Assembly (NCBI RefSeq): GCF_021155765.1
Contig: NC_060107.1
Location: 7,674,501-7,738,500 of the forward strand
Direction: 5' to 3'
DNA length: 64,000 nt
Source of the DNA: Diprion similis
Taxonomy: Eukaryota; Arthropoda; Insecta; Hymenoptera; Diprionidae
Part shown: piece by piece, positions 22,389 to 37,600 of the stretch
How positions within the stretch are numbered: position 1 is the first letter of the stretch
Layout: every line of letters starts with the position of its first letter
Notes under the pieces: model-generated
What the model was told of the DNA's origin: nothing
Seen by the model: only the letters and a program-made list of their open reading frames with translations
Databases searched by the model: none
Program-made: the position numbers and the translations under genes

Positions 22389-25300
22389 GTATATACATTA
22401 TGAATCTTCAATTTGTTTATAAAAACTCGGAGCAAATTCGATAAACATACCTCTTCATATCTGCAGACGTGAGGAAAGTGCAAGAGGAAAGATATGAAGA
22501 TGAATTAGGCTCTCTCTTTTACTTCAATTTAGTTTGAAAAAAGTCTTTTGGTTTCGTGAAAAAGCACAAGATCGAAACTACAATTTATTGCAAAAAATAC
22601 ATTTTCCATGTGTCGTCACATGTGTTCCGAGAACTTTTCCCTTGACTGCAAAAATTCGAATTTTTTTTTTCTAAAAAAAAAAAAAAAAAATTTCGATTCA
22701 GACGTATAAATTTTCGCCTACAATAAAAAGATTTTCGACAAAGTAAATAACACGGAATAGCTACATTTTACCCAGCCCTTTAGCCTTAAATAAGGAATTT
22801 GAAGCTACCGCTTTGAGGCAGCGTCGAGACAATGGACACTAGAAATTTTAACGAGTCTGGAACAAAGGGAGAAAAAGATGGAAGAAAAATCACACCGTGT
22901 GAAACTTAACGACGTTCGAAAGAAATATGTAGGACTGTCTGTAAGGCATTGAGCAGAAGGGAAATAATAAGAATGAGTAATAAAAATTGAGGAATGAGAA
23001 GCTTGTAGACGTGACGTTTTACAACTTGGACGCGACGTGTCTTTTTCAAACCTTCGTATATTACGCAGCAGTTACATCTTGCGGCCTGGGAGGAGGTAAA
23101 ACCGAGAAAACACTAAGAAGGGGGAAAGAGGGTAGAAGAAATGACAAAAAGAAAGAAAGAAACTCTGACGTCTTCGTCACCTTTTTATCATTTCCCATCA
23201 CATTCTTGGCTTCTGTTATTCAACCGTTTTTCTATCACTCGTCTCGTCATTTTTCCTCGACTTTGCTCAGCCCTCGTACCTCTGCTTGATTTATTTATAC
23301 GGTCCTTCTGTAAAAATGAAGAGTGAAAACTGGACTCGATTATTCAGTGGTCAAGGCGCAGGATGTTTTCTAATTTGCGGTCACGGAATTGCAACGCTTC
23401 GCTATTACAGTGCGCATATCGTCCAGTGCGAAACGCGGAAGGATCATATTCGAGGTGTGTAATTCATGCATTTTGCACACAGCTGCCTGATAATAATGGG
23501 TACGTGTACCACAATTTCGCGAAAAACTGCGACGCGTTGCGGTTTAGAAAACTAGATCCCTACCGCGTTTCGTTTTTTTCTTCTCTGCTTCTTTTTCCTT
23601 CATTCATCCGCAAAAGCCTCAAGTTCGCTGATTAAATCCACTTACAATTCGATATTATATAAATATTGACCAGTTTTCATAGATTTAAAGTTTCTTGTAT
23701 AATTGGCTCGCGTCACATTTTTCTGCCCAATAACATTATCGTACATTATATTTTTTCAAACCGTGATCACGTGATATTAATATCCATATCGCGAAATATG
23801 GAAAGAGAGATGGTTGTAAAATATTTTTTCTCAAATTCCTACGATAAAAACCTTCATTCGTGACAAGACCGAGAAGTAATCTTGTGATTAAAATTAAACA
23901 CCCGTTTGATTGAATCGACAATTAATCATATCTTTATCGTTGAATTCGCACGAGATGTGCGAAAGGTGGCGTGAATATAAGCAGGTGGAATAAAAAGAAG
24001 TCGTACAATAATAATAACGACGTATTAATTAGCCATGAAATGAAATCATCTCGTCGGTTATAGGCTCGGTGGAGTCTCTAGTCTACGACGACTTTACTTT
24101 CGGTCGATAAAATAACGTGAAGTTGTAAAAATGAAATTGAAATGAATATAGAGTCTGGAAGAGAGAGAAATAAGAAGAAAAAAAACTTAAAACGAAAAGA
24201 AAAAAAAAAAACTAATTTAATCATTTATATACTTCTGATCGATTTGCCGTAATAATAATCGTAAAGTGAGATCGATTTCAGTCCGCCATATATTGAACAA
24301 GATGTACAAATAGTTTCGATTTTGCTAATACTTACCTACCAGACTTCAGGTTACTTGAACAAAAATCATCGCTTAGACCTTGTCCGAAGATAAGAAAAAA
24401 CGAATATCTGCCTTCATTTTTACCAGTCTAAGCTCTGACGTACAATAAAGTTCTTTGTCTTTGATGTTCTCAAAAAAGACCGAGAAGCGTGGGCTGTAAA
24501 GCGGATAAATGAATGCGTATATAATGTAGGCGGTGACGGATATATATATATGTATATATATATATATACATCCACAATTGTAAGAAAAAAAAGAGTGGTT
24601 AGAAAATAAAAGCGATGCGGTGGTAAAAAGAAGCAAAAAGAAAAAAAAAAGAAAAATTGCCCCAATGAAAAAAGAAAAAATTAAAAAAGTTTAAAAATAA
24701 AAAAACAACAACACAAACACACACATAAGGTTCGTATGTGTATAATCGTAATGTATAATATTATGCATAGAGAACGCATGACAATGACTGACTGAGGCAG
24801 TTCATACAAGTATAATAATACATCAAGTTCGTGGCTCGTTCGCTTCTTGAAATATTGTTACAAGTGTGTGTGTCATACGTGTAGTTATTTCAAAGAGGGC
24901 TTGAGACGCGTCCGCTTTCGGCCCACACGACGATTTTTAACTTCAAACACCTTTTTGCCGATCTCCCGACTGGGACGTCGACCAATCCTGCGTTTCTGTC
25001 TATGTAGATACCGCTAATATCCTGTACCGCCAGTGGGCAACGCTTGAAATCCTTGAGATTGTCGACTCGAAGTGGGTACAAAGATATGCTAATTGTGGAC
25101 ATCCTGCGGCACGATAACTTTAAACGATAAAAGTCGTAAGACCTCGTGTTCGAATATACCTACAATACCTTGTACACCTATACATATATATGAAACTTTT
25201 ATTTTTATAGATACATATAATATGAGGTTGAAAAATCAGCTCGATTTTTGCAATAATGACTATTATTTCAGAATTTTTAATATATATGTATTGTATGTAT

Positions 25301-28300
25301 TTTTCCTGATTTGTATTTCTATCGTATATAATAGTTGGAAGTAAATAATCGTGATGAGAAATATTGGTTCTAAATCAAATCATTTCTAAACACATTTATA
25401 TTTGAAGTTGAGAGATATGTTTAATATAATTAAAAATTTATAGTGTGGTTGTTGTTTTTTTTTCAGTCTTTTTTCATCCTTTATTTTGACAGGCAAGTTT
25501 GAAACAATGACTAAATGGAGTAATAAAATCACTCGGAATATTAATTTAATTCCACTGCATTTATTGCCGAACGTGAATTTTTTTTTGTATGTATGTGTGT
25601 GTTTTTTTCTTCAAGTAAAGAATTTGCAAATTGAAACATCGAGCGTGGGAATTGAACTGTGAATGGATGTATATTACCTTGGCAAAATTTCGGGCAATAA
25701 TGTATTGCATTATCACCTTTGGAGGATCACAACTCGTGTGCTAAGATTTCAGTACCTTACATACTCCTCCGCATTTTTCACCCCACAACGTTGTAAAATT
25801 TTTTTTATTGGTTGAGTTTTTTTATTTTATTTTATTTTATTTTTTTTGTTTTTTTGCCTCTATTTTGTCGCTACACACAAACAACCGCTCGTAAACGTTT
25901 GTAACCGGCATCACGTAATGTGTGATCGTAATCATATATCGCGTTTGGCGGAAGTTCGAACCGAGTATACATGTATATATATAATATACTTACTAATTAC
26001 CGTCCGCATCTCGGCTGCACTTATACATATACCTACGTATAAATATTCACATAAGTGTATATAAATTTCGCAGCGCGTGAGTAAAATTTCCCGGCATATA
26101 ATGCCTTCGGGGTGAAATTAACGAAAATAGGAAGATGAAGAAATAAAGAAAAAGATACGTGAACCGTTCATCATACGCGAACGAATTTTGATGCTTCCGG
26201 TCGTAGCGTATAATTATAAGTTTCTAATTAATTATACATGTATAATACAACCCACGTTCCTACCTATTACATATATATCACAATTCGATCTCGATCCGAT
26301 CGATTTTCAAACACACCTTACTCTGGTTTTTTTCTTTCTTCTTCTCTTCTATTTCCATCGGTTTTTCATTTCGGTTAAAATTGATACTCGGTCGAGAATT
26401 TCTTAGAGCTACAAAATCGATTTTTCATTGGCACAGCGCGTCGATCTCGCCGGCTATTTTAATGGTACTTTAATTGCTAGATGTGGCTCTGCCGTCTAAG
26501 GTTCCCGAGCAGGCAATTACGCCACATATCTCAACCCGTTCTAACTCAAAGTTGATATATGCTGTGTCCGTATTGCCCAACTCCGCCATCCAGCAGCAGC
26601 AGCAGCAGCAGCGGTCGAAATCAGTCCATTGAACCTCCGAAACTTGGATCGATCGATCGATCGATAGACGGACAGATAGATCGATCGGAGCTACGCGTTT
26701 GGACGGCGACGTATCGGGAGACCAAAAAAGGAACGGTTATAGAAATAGTTATAATTCCGTTGATGGGATGTAGGCGAAAACAATATTATTATATATACAA
26801 TATCTAAACTCGATCACTGGATGCGTCATGTCGATGCTGAGGAATGAGGGTTGGGATTACAGATTGAAAAAAAAACGACGACGATGATGATCTTATCGTA
26901 GCTACGACTTCAATTTGTATTTCTCTCTTTTTTTTTTTTGTTGTTGTTTGTATTTTTATACACATACACATGTAATTTGTGCTCGTTATTTTCTGTCATT
27001 TATGTATTTATTTATTGCGCTTTTTCTTCTTTTTCTTCTTCTTCTTCTTCTTCTTCCTCTAAACTTACATTTATTTATTTGTTTCGTTTTCTTCGCGACA
27101 GCAACAAGAACGCCTCAGGCCTCCGACCTACAACGCTGAGGATTATGCCGTCGCCCTTCGCAGATGGGGAAGACGCCCGATTCCATCACCTGCACCGGAA
27201 ACTCAGAATGGAACTTTACCATCCACCACCAGCTCCAGTTCCGGATACGCTTCCGGTTGCGGGGAGATGACGCTGCGCCAGTTCACTTCCGTCAGCGAAC
27301 TCCTCAACAAACTTAGGACTGATCTTAGGCTCGCCTTTCCGAGGTAACCTACAATTATATATTATATATAATATATAAGTATATATATATATATATAAAT
27401 ATGCGGTGTATATTTTTTAACATTAAAAGTATCAAAGGGTTTTTATTTAAATTTCTATTTTTTTTGTGAAAAATATCAGACTTAAATTTAGCCTGGACTT
27501 GTTTTGCAATATTTTTTTCTCCGATAAATTTTGCACCTTTTTTTACGCTCGATTAATTAAGCTCTCAGGCAGGCTCTCGTATTCTCTGGTTTCAGATCTA
27601 GCGATTAATCATCAATTAACAATAGTTGAGTATAAGTATCAGCTGATCGTTGAAAATTGTTTGTGACTCGAGTCATACATATTTTTACAAACAAGTAAAA
27701 CTAGGGATCGAATATTTGTTCGTGGAAAGTGAACGCGTTCGTTTATAAATGGGGAAGAAGATTTTTTCTCTCGAATTTATCGCTTCGCAAGCACGATTTC
27801 GTGCACAAAGGCCGTTTAGCTGTGTGAATATATATGTAATAGCTACACCTTTTATCCCGCGCGGATGATTAAGTTGAACAGCAAACATGGTAGGATCTGA
27901 TTATGCAGTGACACTTTTTTCACGCTCAGTTATTTGTTACATTCGCTGTAATTATTTCACACGCAGGGAAAATAAATATCTTCGCAAAAGATTTCGGGGT
28001 GAATTGAACTCTTTTGAATTGGCTCTTTTTACATTAACGATTAACCGTCGACCTAAATTTGACACTCTGGTTGATCGCAGTCACGTTATTCCTCTGAAGT
28101 TGTTAATCGTCGTTTATTTATAGTCGATATTCGTGAGTTTAAAATTCGTTTCAACGTCGACGTAACATATTGTTTCAATATAATTCTACTTGATCGACTT
28201 TGGTAGCAGCTTTTCAACGGATCTCTCACCATATTTCTAATTTCGACTGTGATTTCAACTCAAAAGATGAGTTATCGGCGATAATTTTTGACAGGAAATA

Positions 28301-28627
28301 AATCACACGGCGTTACAAATACTCATGCTCAATTCTACCACGATTGTAATACGAACAACAAATTCTTGTTTTGTTCATATATCAGGCATCAGCGTTACGC
28401 GATAACCGCTGATTGTCTCGACCGCGCTTTTTGAACTCATAAAACTGATGTAGCGGTTACGTTTACACCGGACAGCAGACTCATTGTCAGCCACACCTCT
28501 CAGCAACTGCTGGTTTATGAGCAAAAATTCTTCTTAACGATCTCCGGCACAAGAAACCCTTCAGTATTCTTTGCCACCGAGATTCCACCGCCTGAGTACT
28601 CGGTATTGCATTTATTTATGCACAACA

Positions 28628-28675
<48 letters not shown>

Positions 28676-31585
28676 TGAAGGCTAGCCTATGCTAAGAGAA
28701 TGGAAATAACGACGTGGGTGACGAGGGGTTTCATATTTCAAATTCAAGATCGTTTTTTCTCTTGTAGAATATCGTGTTAATTAAACATGAAAATTTATAG
28801 CAACAAATTTTATTAACCTGCACTACATTATTCTTCACGAGAAATATTAGCTATATAAGCTTTCGATAAATGTCTGAAGGATGTTTATAAACTTTGAGGA
28901 ATATATTGGATCAGATGCTAGTTTTTATTTATGTATTTATTTATCTTTCAGAAACTTAAAAATTCTCTGTATTTGCGATTTTAAAATGAATGAACACTTG
29001 TCGTATAAAATGAAAAAAAGTTAGTTTCTAATCATGCCTTATACAAGTATTGACCAATTTTAAAAAGACTTTCGGCCATCAAGCGAAGAGTCAAAATTTG
29101 TCCGCCAAAAAAGATTGATTCAACGTAATCAGCCATGTTTCAAAATCTTTCTCTTATCATAATTATATACTGCTACTATATCAGTATTAGTGAAAGTTTA
29201 TTTCATCGCGTCATTTAGTCACGTTTAATATATCCTCGTAATCATTGTCAGAAAATCAGAACTAGAAACTGTACAATTACCGTACGTGAGAATTTTACAC
29301 AATCGCTTATAGATTAGTTAAATTATACATGTATATATAACCGTATTAAAATTCGAATAATAATTTCATATAACTATATATAACAACTTCCATAATTCGT
29401 ATAAAAAGGTCAACTTCCTCAATTCACACTCTTGTTACTACGCAATAATTTTTCCTACGACAAGATTATACGTCAAGTTTTACAACTATTTAAAGTCTAA
29501 ATTAAGATGTCACGCTATTAAATTTCATATATATTATCACTAAATTCTCAATCCGCGATCCTCGTCGCTAATTCATTTGGTTTTGCATTTTTTATTTTTT
29601 TTTTTCATGGTTTTCTCCATCCATTACGTACATTATGTACCTACGTACAAGTAATAGATCGATATAGAAGAGCGTGCAATAATGTATGGCTTATTATTAG
29701 ATGTTTTATTAATGAGCCAGAGGATGATAAATTGGAACCAACTTTTATGTGTGTTTTTTTTTTTTTTATCCTTCTTTCTTTTACTTCTTAAACCTTACGC
29801 TTATAATTGACGGTCCATGGGCTTCCGTCGATTATCGGCAGCTCCCATCGGATGGAATTTATGTGATCAGCTCTTTAGTTATTCCTCCTCCTGCGGGCCT
29901 TTTTTTTAATGCATTTCATCTACGCGCTTCGTATTTGTACGGGGCATTCCATGGACGATCGAGAATCGTCAACATTTTCACGCCGTCGTTAAAACTCGCT
30001 CTAAAGCAATCACAGTTTGTTCAGATATATACATATGTATATATAAATTTGTATATTTTTTTTTACTCATTCCTTTTCAACCGTTATTTCGTTCGCCGGA
30101 TAATTTTTAAACTGAGAATACGATCGAGTATTACGTTCTTCGAGATTTAAACAACGATGATTTTTCAACCGTTTAACAAAGTCATTTTTGTAAGTAAGGA
30201 TTTCTTTATCATGTTATAAATGAGAACATTTTTTTTTTTTTTTGTTAAAAATTTAACTCATAATTGTCGACTGCGTGGCATGAGTGGCATGATTTAGTAT
30301 TCGATCATCGGATTGAAAATTGTATAACAATTTTAGTCAGCGTTTTCAAGAACTTGGTAATTTTTTACGCGAAATTAATGGAATATCATCATTCCAATAT
30401 CGGGACAATAATTGTTTCGCGAAACTTTAGTTCAAGGTTAAAATTTCGCGTATAAATTACATAAAATCTAAACATAAAACATAAAATGATTTTGAGACCG
30501 TCGCGGTTTAACACTGGTCGAGTTGCCGTGGAATAACCCTTACATTTATCATTCGCGCAAGCATATAACACAGTCCATACGTATAAATATATATACCGGA
30601 ATTTTTATTATCGTGTGATAGAGCTGGCGGTCAGGTGCGTGTGTTTAAAGTATAATAATGTGAAATTTAGCAGGTAGAAAATAACTGTAGAACGCGTATT
30701 ATACGAACGCATAATTCACCCATTAGGTCTATGCCTTATCCTTCCGCGTGTAAATCTATGTATTCATAACGATGCTGTAGAATTATGTACTATCTTTTCA
30801 CTTTGCATTCACGTTTGCTTTTCGTTATATCGACACCTCGTTTACATTTTATCTGACAAACGCATTCGCCTCGGATCTCCGTTTTTTATGCATAATCTTG
30901 AATATCTCTTAATCGTTTATAGAGTTAGGAAAATTCTATCTCTGCGTGAAATTTCCTACAAAAATCTGTATTTGGATAGTTTTTAAGTCAAGTAGTTTAC
31001 GAGAAAGAAAAAATATACAAAATTTGCCGATTTTTTTATTTGTTTTTTGTTTTTTGTTTCGACATGTTATATAAATGGAAAACGGAAAAAATAAAATAAA
31101 TCTTTAAATATCAATGTTAAGAGCTTATATTTCGCTGAGATATTCTATTTGAGATTCTTGAACGAAATTTTGATGCACGATTGAAAAATTTTTTTAATTT
31201 ATTTTTCTTTAAACACCCTAAACATGCATGTATAAATATATTTTTATAATTACAATTAGGCAAACGTAGTTATTATACTTTCATACCTTGGTTCGATTTC
31301 TCTCTCTGCAATCTATATACCGTATACATATAACATTCTTATTCCGTCAGCGCGTTTATACCAGCTATTATAAATTATACCCAAGTTGACATATTTTCAT
31401 CGAGTTGTTTGTTTATTTATTTAGCACTGCACAAGATCGAGGATCGAGAAACTGTATAATATTAATAATCTCAAAGGAACTTGTCCCCGTCATTTTTATG
31501 AACAGCCACTCGTCGTTGAAAGTATTCCGATCGAGTGTCAAAAACTGACGTATAATTTATTCACGTCTTTTCACACGCATACCTC

Positions 31586-31629
<44 letters not shown>

Positions 31630-34600
31630 ATTCATCCACGTACGTAAATATGATTGAAACACCGCTACGCGAACAATAAATATATGTATAATGTAAAATC
31701 CGTAAACTTACATGCTCATATTCATTGGCACGTACTTGACTCTAATTTTCTTTTTGCTCTTCATTTTTTTCTTCATCCTAACACAATATTTACGCAAATA
31801 TTGACCGCGAATCGGTTATTTTTGCCTAAATTCTCTACAGGGTGCATAATAAATTATAAATATAATACACGTTGTGTAATTCAATGTATCGATTTATGTG
31901 TTTTTTTTCCTCGTTTTCTTCGTTTTGTCAAACATCCATTTTTTTATTTCCTGCTTCAACCTTTCGACGATCAAGCTATTTGTGCACCTACGGGGAATTT
32001 TGATAAGTCGAAAGGCCATATGGCACGCCATGGCCACGTTGTTTATAATCGCTCGGTTATCGCTTATACCATGTAACAATATCATATATGTATATATTCA
32101 TGTATGTATGGGGGATTCCACGCGAACACAACCAATGTCTGAGCCTCACCATTTTTTATTTTGTTCAAAAACTTTCCCCCAATTGTCCCAATTCTGAAAC
32201 AGTACTCTGAAATTTTTCTCGGATCATTTCTTCAGCTGGTTAATTATTATTGACAAATATCAATGGTGGTTCCGAAAAGGACCTTTTTTAAAATTTTCAA
32301 ATATTTTATTTTTTTCCAAATATTTTCAAGGACGGTCACACGATGAGCCAGTTTGTTTCTATTTTTCTTGTTTTTTTCAAGCACTTTTAATTTTGTTAAT
32401 CAACTAAAACAATCTTTAAACAGTCCGAAGATTCCTGACAAATTCTCGAAACTTCTGTTCTTCACTTACAACATTTCTAAACCGGTTTCATTATGAAATT
32501 GATAAAAAAAAAAAAAAAAAGTTGAATGTACCGAGAAAATAGACAAAAACAATGTTTTCATAACGATTATATGATTATAAAAGACGGTATTCTTGTCAAA
32601 ATAACCTTAAATATTTATAAATAACTTAGCAGTTACATAAAAATGTCTGAAAAAATTCCGGGTACCGTTTCAGAGTTTGGACAATTGCGGGAATAATTTT
32701 AACAAACAAAATCAGAAATTGCTAGGGGGTTACACGTTGGAATTCCCTATATATATTTTTATCCTATAACGTTACACGATAAAGCCGGCGTACGGTTTCA
32801 TATCGCGGTATCACGACCCGGATAAATTATAGATATTATAAATATTGTGCTCGCTGAGTTAACGAGCAGAAATTCTGCAGATTTTGTCGTAGATATAAAG
32901 GGGTACGTAAAAGCATGCCGGAGTCCAGATGCCTGTAATACGTAGGTAGGTATGTATAAAGTATAAAAGGTGTATCCGAATAACTGAACCGTGGCACACA
33001 ATGCAAGAGCGAACAAGTTATAAAGTCTCGGTATAACCGTTATGCACATACGTTATATCTTCTCTGTTTATGCATGTCTCTATATGTAATTATGTATATA
33101 TGTGGCGAATATTACAGGTGTATCATAATATCATCCTGACGACAATGATGCGTCGTATTTATGCAACCGACCTGATATACGTTACTTCATCTAACTGCGA
33201 TTCGCACGCTCAATGAATTCCTCTATAAATCGATGATCCGTCGTTTTACATCGATTCACATTCAGGTCATTTCGTTTCTTTATTTTATACACAGGCTCGG
33301 AGAAAAATTACCAAACACTTCGATATTTTTTTATTTTTTTTTTATCCTTTCATACTACTTGCGAGTTTCCTTGCAATTAAGGTTTGCAAAATATCTTTTT
33401 CAGAATTTTTGTAAAATTATCATCGCTCGGAAATATTTTTAAACGTAATTATTTCAAAAGCTTTGCATTAACTTAAATTTCAAGGATCGTCTACTGTTTT
33501 CCAAAATTGGAGGTCTAAATTTTTTTTTTTTTTTCGCATTCAAAGTCCGCAATAAACGTTATACGCACATCCTGTGATCGTATGTAATGTCTATTATTAC
33601 AGGTATCGCATATGCGTATCGTTATTAATTACGGACGGTTAATTAGGTTACCATGTAATTAACCTAGGTGGAGAGCAAATACATATGTATACCTGATTAC
33701 ATATCACGTTATCCGAAGCATCGCGCTTCATTTCATCACATTGCACGTCGTATTACTGGAAACACATTTTGCAATCAGCATAAATATTTGCAACGTATGA
33801 ACTTGCAATATGCCGTACGCAATATAGCTGCATTATAAATCGTTAAAACTGCGATTTTCCAATGATTTTATTTTTTGAATCGCTTTTATATAGTTACTCT
33901 TAATTCGACAAGTAATTTACAGATATTTTCATTTGAAAATTATTATATACGTTGATCCCTGGTGAAATGGAAAAATAGAAAATACCGATGTTGCGAAAAA
34001 AAGATTTCAATGCCGATGATTCATTTGTAGAAAAATTTTTCGCGCGAAGAATAAACGCTAGATATTCAATTATGATTTTTAAACAGATCGCAGGAGTTAG
34101 AAATTTTTCAATATTATTCTAACTTGAAGGTACATATTGGTAATTATTTTTAATCCTTTAAACTTTTCGAAAATCACTATATCGTGATAAGATTTATTCA
34201 TCAAAAATAAATCGGACGCATTTTTAAAATATCATCCAATCTATAAATCTTCTTCGTATGTTTCAAATTTATACTTTCACTAAAAATATTATACCAGACA
34301 ACTTTTCCTCTTTCATTCATACGCTGGTCCTGAGCAAAGGACGAATTATATTATCGCTCGACATTCCAAAGACCCTAGACATTTTCGTCAAGCCTTCCCT
34401 CTTGCTCTATCCCCTTTTTTATCTCCGTTCTCTGGACCCTTGGCTCAAAGGACTCGGTTGAAGAACTGTTTGATAATTCCTGAAGGGCGATTCATATTCA
34501 TGCAGGCGTGTGTGTTTATGAATAGTGCATAGAGCTCTCCGCTGCATAATATATACGATGCAACCGGTACCACAATGCAGTCATTATCATTATTATAATA

Positions 34601-37600
34601 ACAGCAGGAATATCATTTGCTCACTTTTCCCAAGCACATAGCTAAAATGCTTCACTTCAGGTGACTCGGGGCTTTTTAATTTTTAATTGTACATACATCC
34701 GTTCATGCAGAGACACTCACGTTTTTCGTTAACTATTGCACAGCATGGAATACGCGGATCCCGGCTCTCGGCCAAAGAACGCGTTTCAATTTTTTATAAG
34801 ACCTGACGGAGCTCTGCAGCATCGATTATACTATGTATGTAGAGTAGACTAAGTAAAAAAATCGAATATTTCTTTTACAATATTGTCACATGTTTAATAG
34901 TTGCATCTATATCTCTTAATATGAATGTTCAGAGGTTCGCGAACCCAATTTTCCATTTTCCATTTGATTAACATGAGAAAATGATTTTTATTATTCCTGA
35001 ATTTTTCAGCTCAGTAACGAGGCAATGTACACAAATTTCCGGTACATATTTTTTTAGAGAATTTAATGCTCTACAAATATGGTCTTTTATGATTTTTTTA
35101 TAAATAAACTCTTTCAAAAGTTATTCAAGATTAAAGGTGCAGTCATGAAAAAAAATTTACTTTTATTCGAGATTTATTGAGAAAATACCAGACTTGCGAT
35201 GCAAACTAATGATCGTTTCCAATTCTTAAACTTCGTTAGTAGGGAGAAAGAAAAAAGAAAAACCAATTTTCCCTACCAATTTGGAAACAAAAATATGTTG
35301 CTGCGACATCTGGTGGAAAAGTAATGCGTTACTCCGATTGTGCCATATTTAGTTTTAAAAGATTTCTTTCGTCGTACTTTTTGCGGTATATCGATTCCTT
35401 GCGAAACAACTAAAGCTTCACAGCTTGCACTGAGTTTTCCGTACTTTCGTACTCGCGTAATTGACCAAATACATAGCAATTTACCAACAGTCCAGTTCTC
35501 GCCGCCATATTGCTTAGCCACGCCCCTATTTTTTCCCACTTAAATTTCACCCGAAGCTCAGGCTGCTCAACTCGTATGTACCGCAGGAAAGCCGCGTTTA
35601 TACTCGTCGTTTCATCTTTTACCCGCAAACCTGGGTGAAATCTCGAATGGAATAAGATCGAGTAACGGTAGCAGCAATTGAATCACTTCGTCGGCAAAAT
35701 GGCCGTCGCGATCCCCCCGAAGGAGAGATTTGATCATCCTTTACACAATATAAGTTCCCTTCTATTTATACCTTTATAATTAAGGCTGAATTAGGTTCTT
35801 ACGCATAGAATGATTGATTGGGAATTACTGGAACGGGTCGAAAAAATTTTTGTAAATGTACGTACGTACGTACGTGTACGTGTACATTTGCTTTTTATAT
35901 AAAGCTTTGAAAGTACCGCTTCGGACGACGTATAAGTTCATATATACTTTTTTTTTCACATCCTTTTACACACCGGTTCGACTCTGGGGAACTTGATGCG
36001 GAAATTGACGAGTGACGTGAACATGCAGCTCTCAGCCTTCGTTCTATCGGATGGATGAACGAGCTGAGCTCACGATCAGCTAACAGCTGACCAATCTAGC
36101 GGCACATCCTTTTACCTGCATCATCGTACAGGCTGAATGCGCTATACGCAGGAGACGAGCTCGAGGAAATCTCAAGATCATTAGCCTTTCGATACGGGCA
36201 TCTTATTCCTCGGGTATACCTAATTCAAGACCTTCTATAGTATATATGCATATCGGTTGCAGTAGCTTGTAAACACGTGCTTGTTGCATGTGTTTACTAC
36301 AAATATACTCACTGACACACGTAAATTCAAGATTATCCCCTATCGTTTCCTCGAGGAAAAGATCTTAGGAATAGATTGCGAAATAGGGTGGATTTCGTTG
36401 TTATAGCCATGGCCAGAATTCCCTATATGATGTATAGATCTATGCGATTGCGAAGTATCAGGCTCTGATCGTGGGTCTACAGAAATACTGTTGAATATAT
36501 ATAACATTCCGTCATAGATATTCAAATATCTATACACGTTCAATGGATGTTAACATATTATTTTTCGAAGGGGAATTCGAAGGTTTTCGAAAACCGAGTG
36601 TGACGGGCAGACTATGGAAATCATTAAATTCAAAGTCGTACGGTACGTTTCTATTTTTTTTTTTTTTTCTCTTGTGACCTTCTGAAATTGGCATTCGCCT
36701 TTAAACCGCGTCATAATCCAGCAGACGATTGTAAATCTTGAACATTATATTCACGTGAAGATTATAGTACCGCAGAGTGGTGATAAAATCCACCGACACC
36801 CTTTCGAACTTTTTATGAAGATCGTGGTTGGCCAAAAATGGATATTCCTTTTATTAACGTTATTACCATAAGATTATAGCTAAAATTATAGTTAAATATC
36901 TATGAAGTATAAATTTTTTGCCTGGAAATAAACGTAAAGAAGAGAAAATTTTTTGTTAATTTATATATTATATATATTTCCTTTATTTTTATTTTCATTC
37001 TTATTTTCTATCTCTCTCCACTCGATTTGAAAGCCAAAATTTTCGCAATGAGGAATCCAAGATCGAGGCACTTAAATTTTTTCGAGACGCGAATATCACG
37101 GAGTAGGTTGCGCAATTACGTTTTGTTGCGAGATGAGAAGTGAAGTTGCGAATGTTTGGTGAGCACGGCAGCTGCGCCGCAGGAAAAGAATCTATAAATC
37201 AAGGTGAGCTGTCAGGAGAAGCAAGCACGCTGAGCGATTCGGTTTTCAGCCATAATTTGCCCCTTGTGTTATATACATATATATACACATATATACGTAT
37301 GGGGCGTTCCACGCCAACTTATTGTCAGAAATCGGTTGATCGTGACATTATTTAATTTTGTCAAAAATTTGTACAATCTGATTACGACAGCGGAAAGTCT
37401 TCGAAAACGATTTGCAAATTTTTTTAATTTCTCGTCTTTACCCTATACATATAAATTTTGAACCCCATCTCGTGGAGATTTAAATTGATTTTTATGAACC
37501 ATACGAACGTACCATCTTAAGAAAGTTTTTATTTTTATATTTCATTTCTCATTATTCATGCCTTTTCTAAATTTACTATAACGAAAAAAATTTTTTGTTT

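Larger units (their letters stand above)
22389..27101 (+). other. mwh: mwh intron 1
   Basis: A 4.7 kb GT/AG intron. It contains an A/T run (22665-22692), a TA-rich stretch (24537-24567), an imperfect TTTTA repeat (25817-25845), a CAG repeat, a GATC repeat and a CTT-rich pyrimidine tract just before the acceptor. No nested gene was seen. Confidence 0.75.

Noticed and set aside
26559..26807. 82-residue frame with poly-serine
   Set aside because: Made by the CAG and GATC repeats inside mwh intron 1; no splice sites place it in the transcript.
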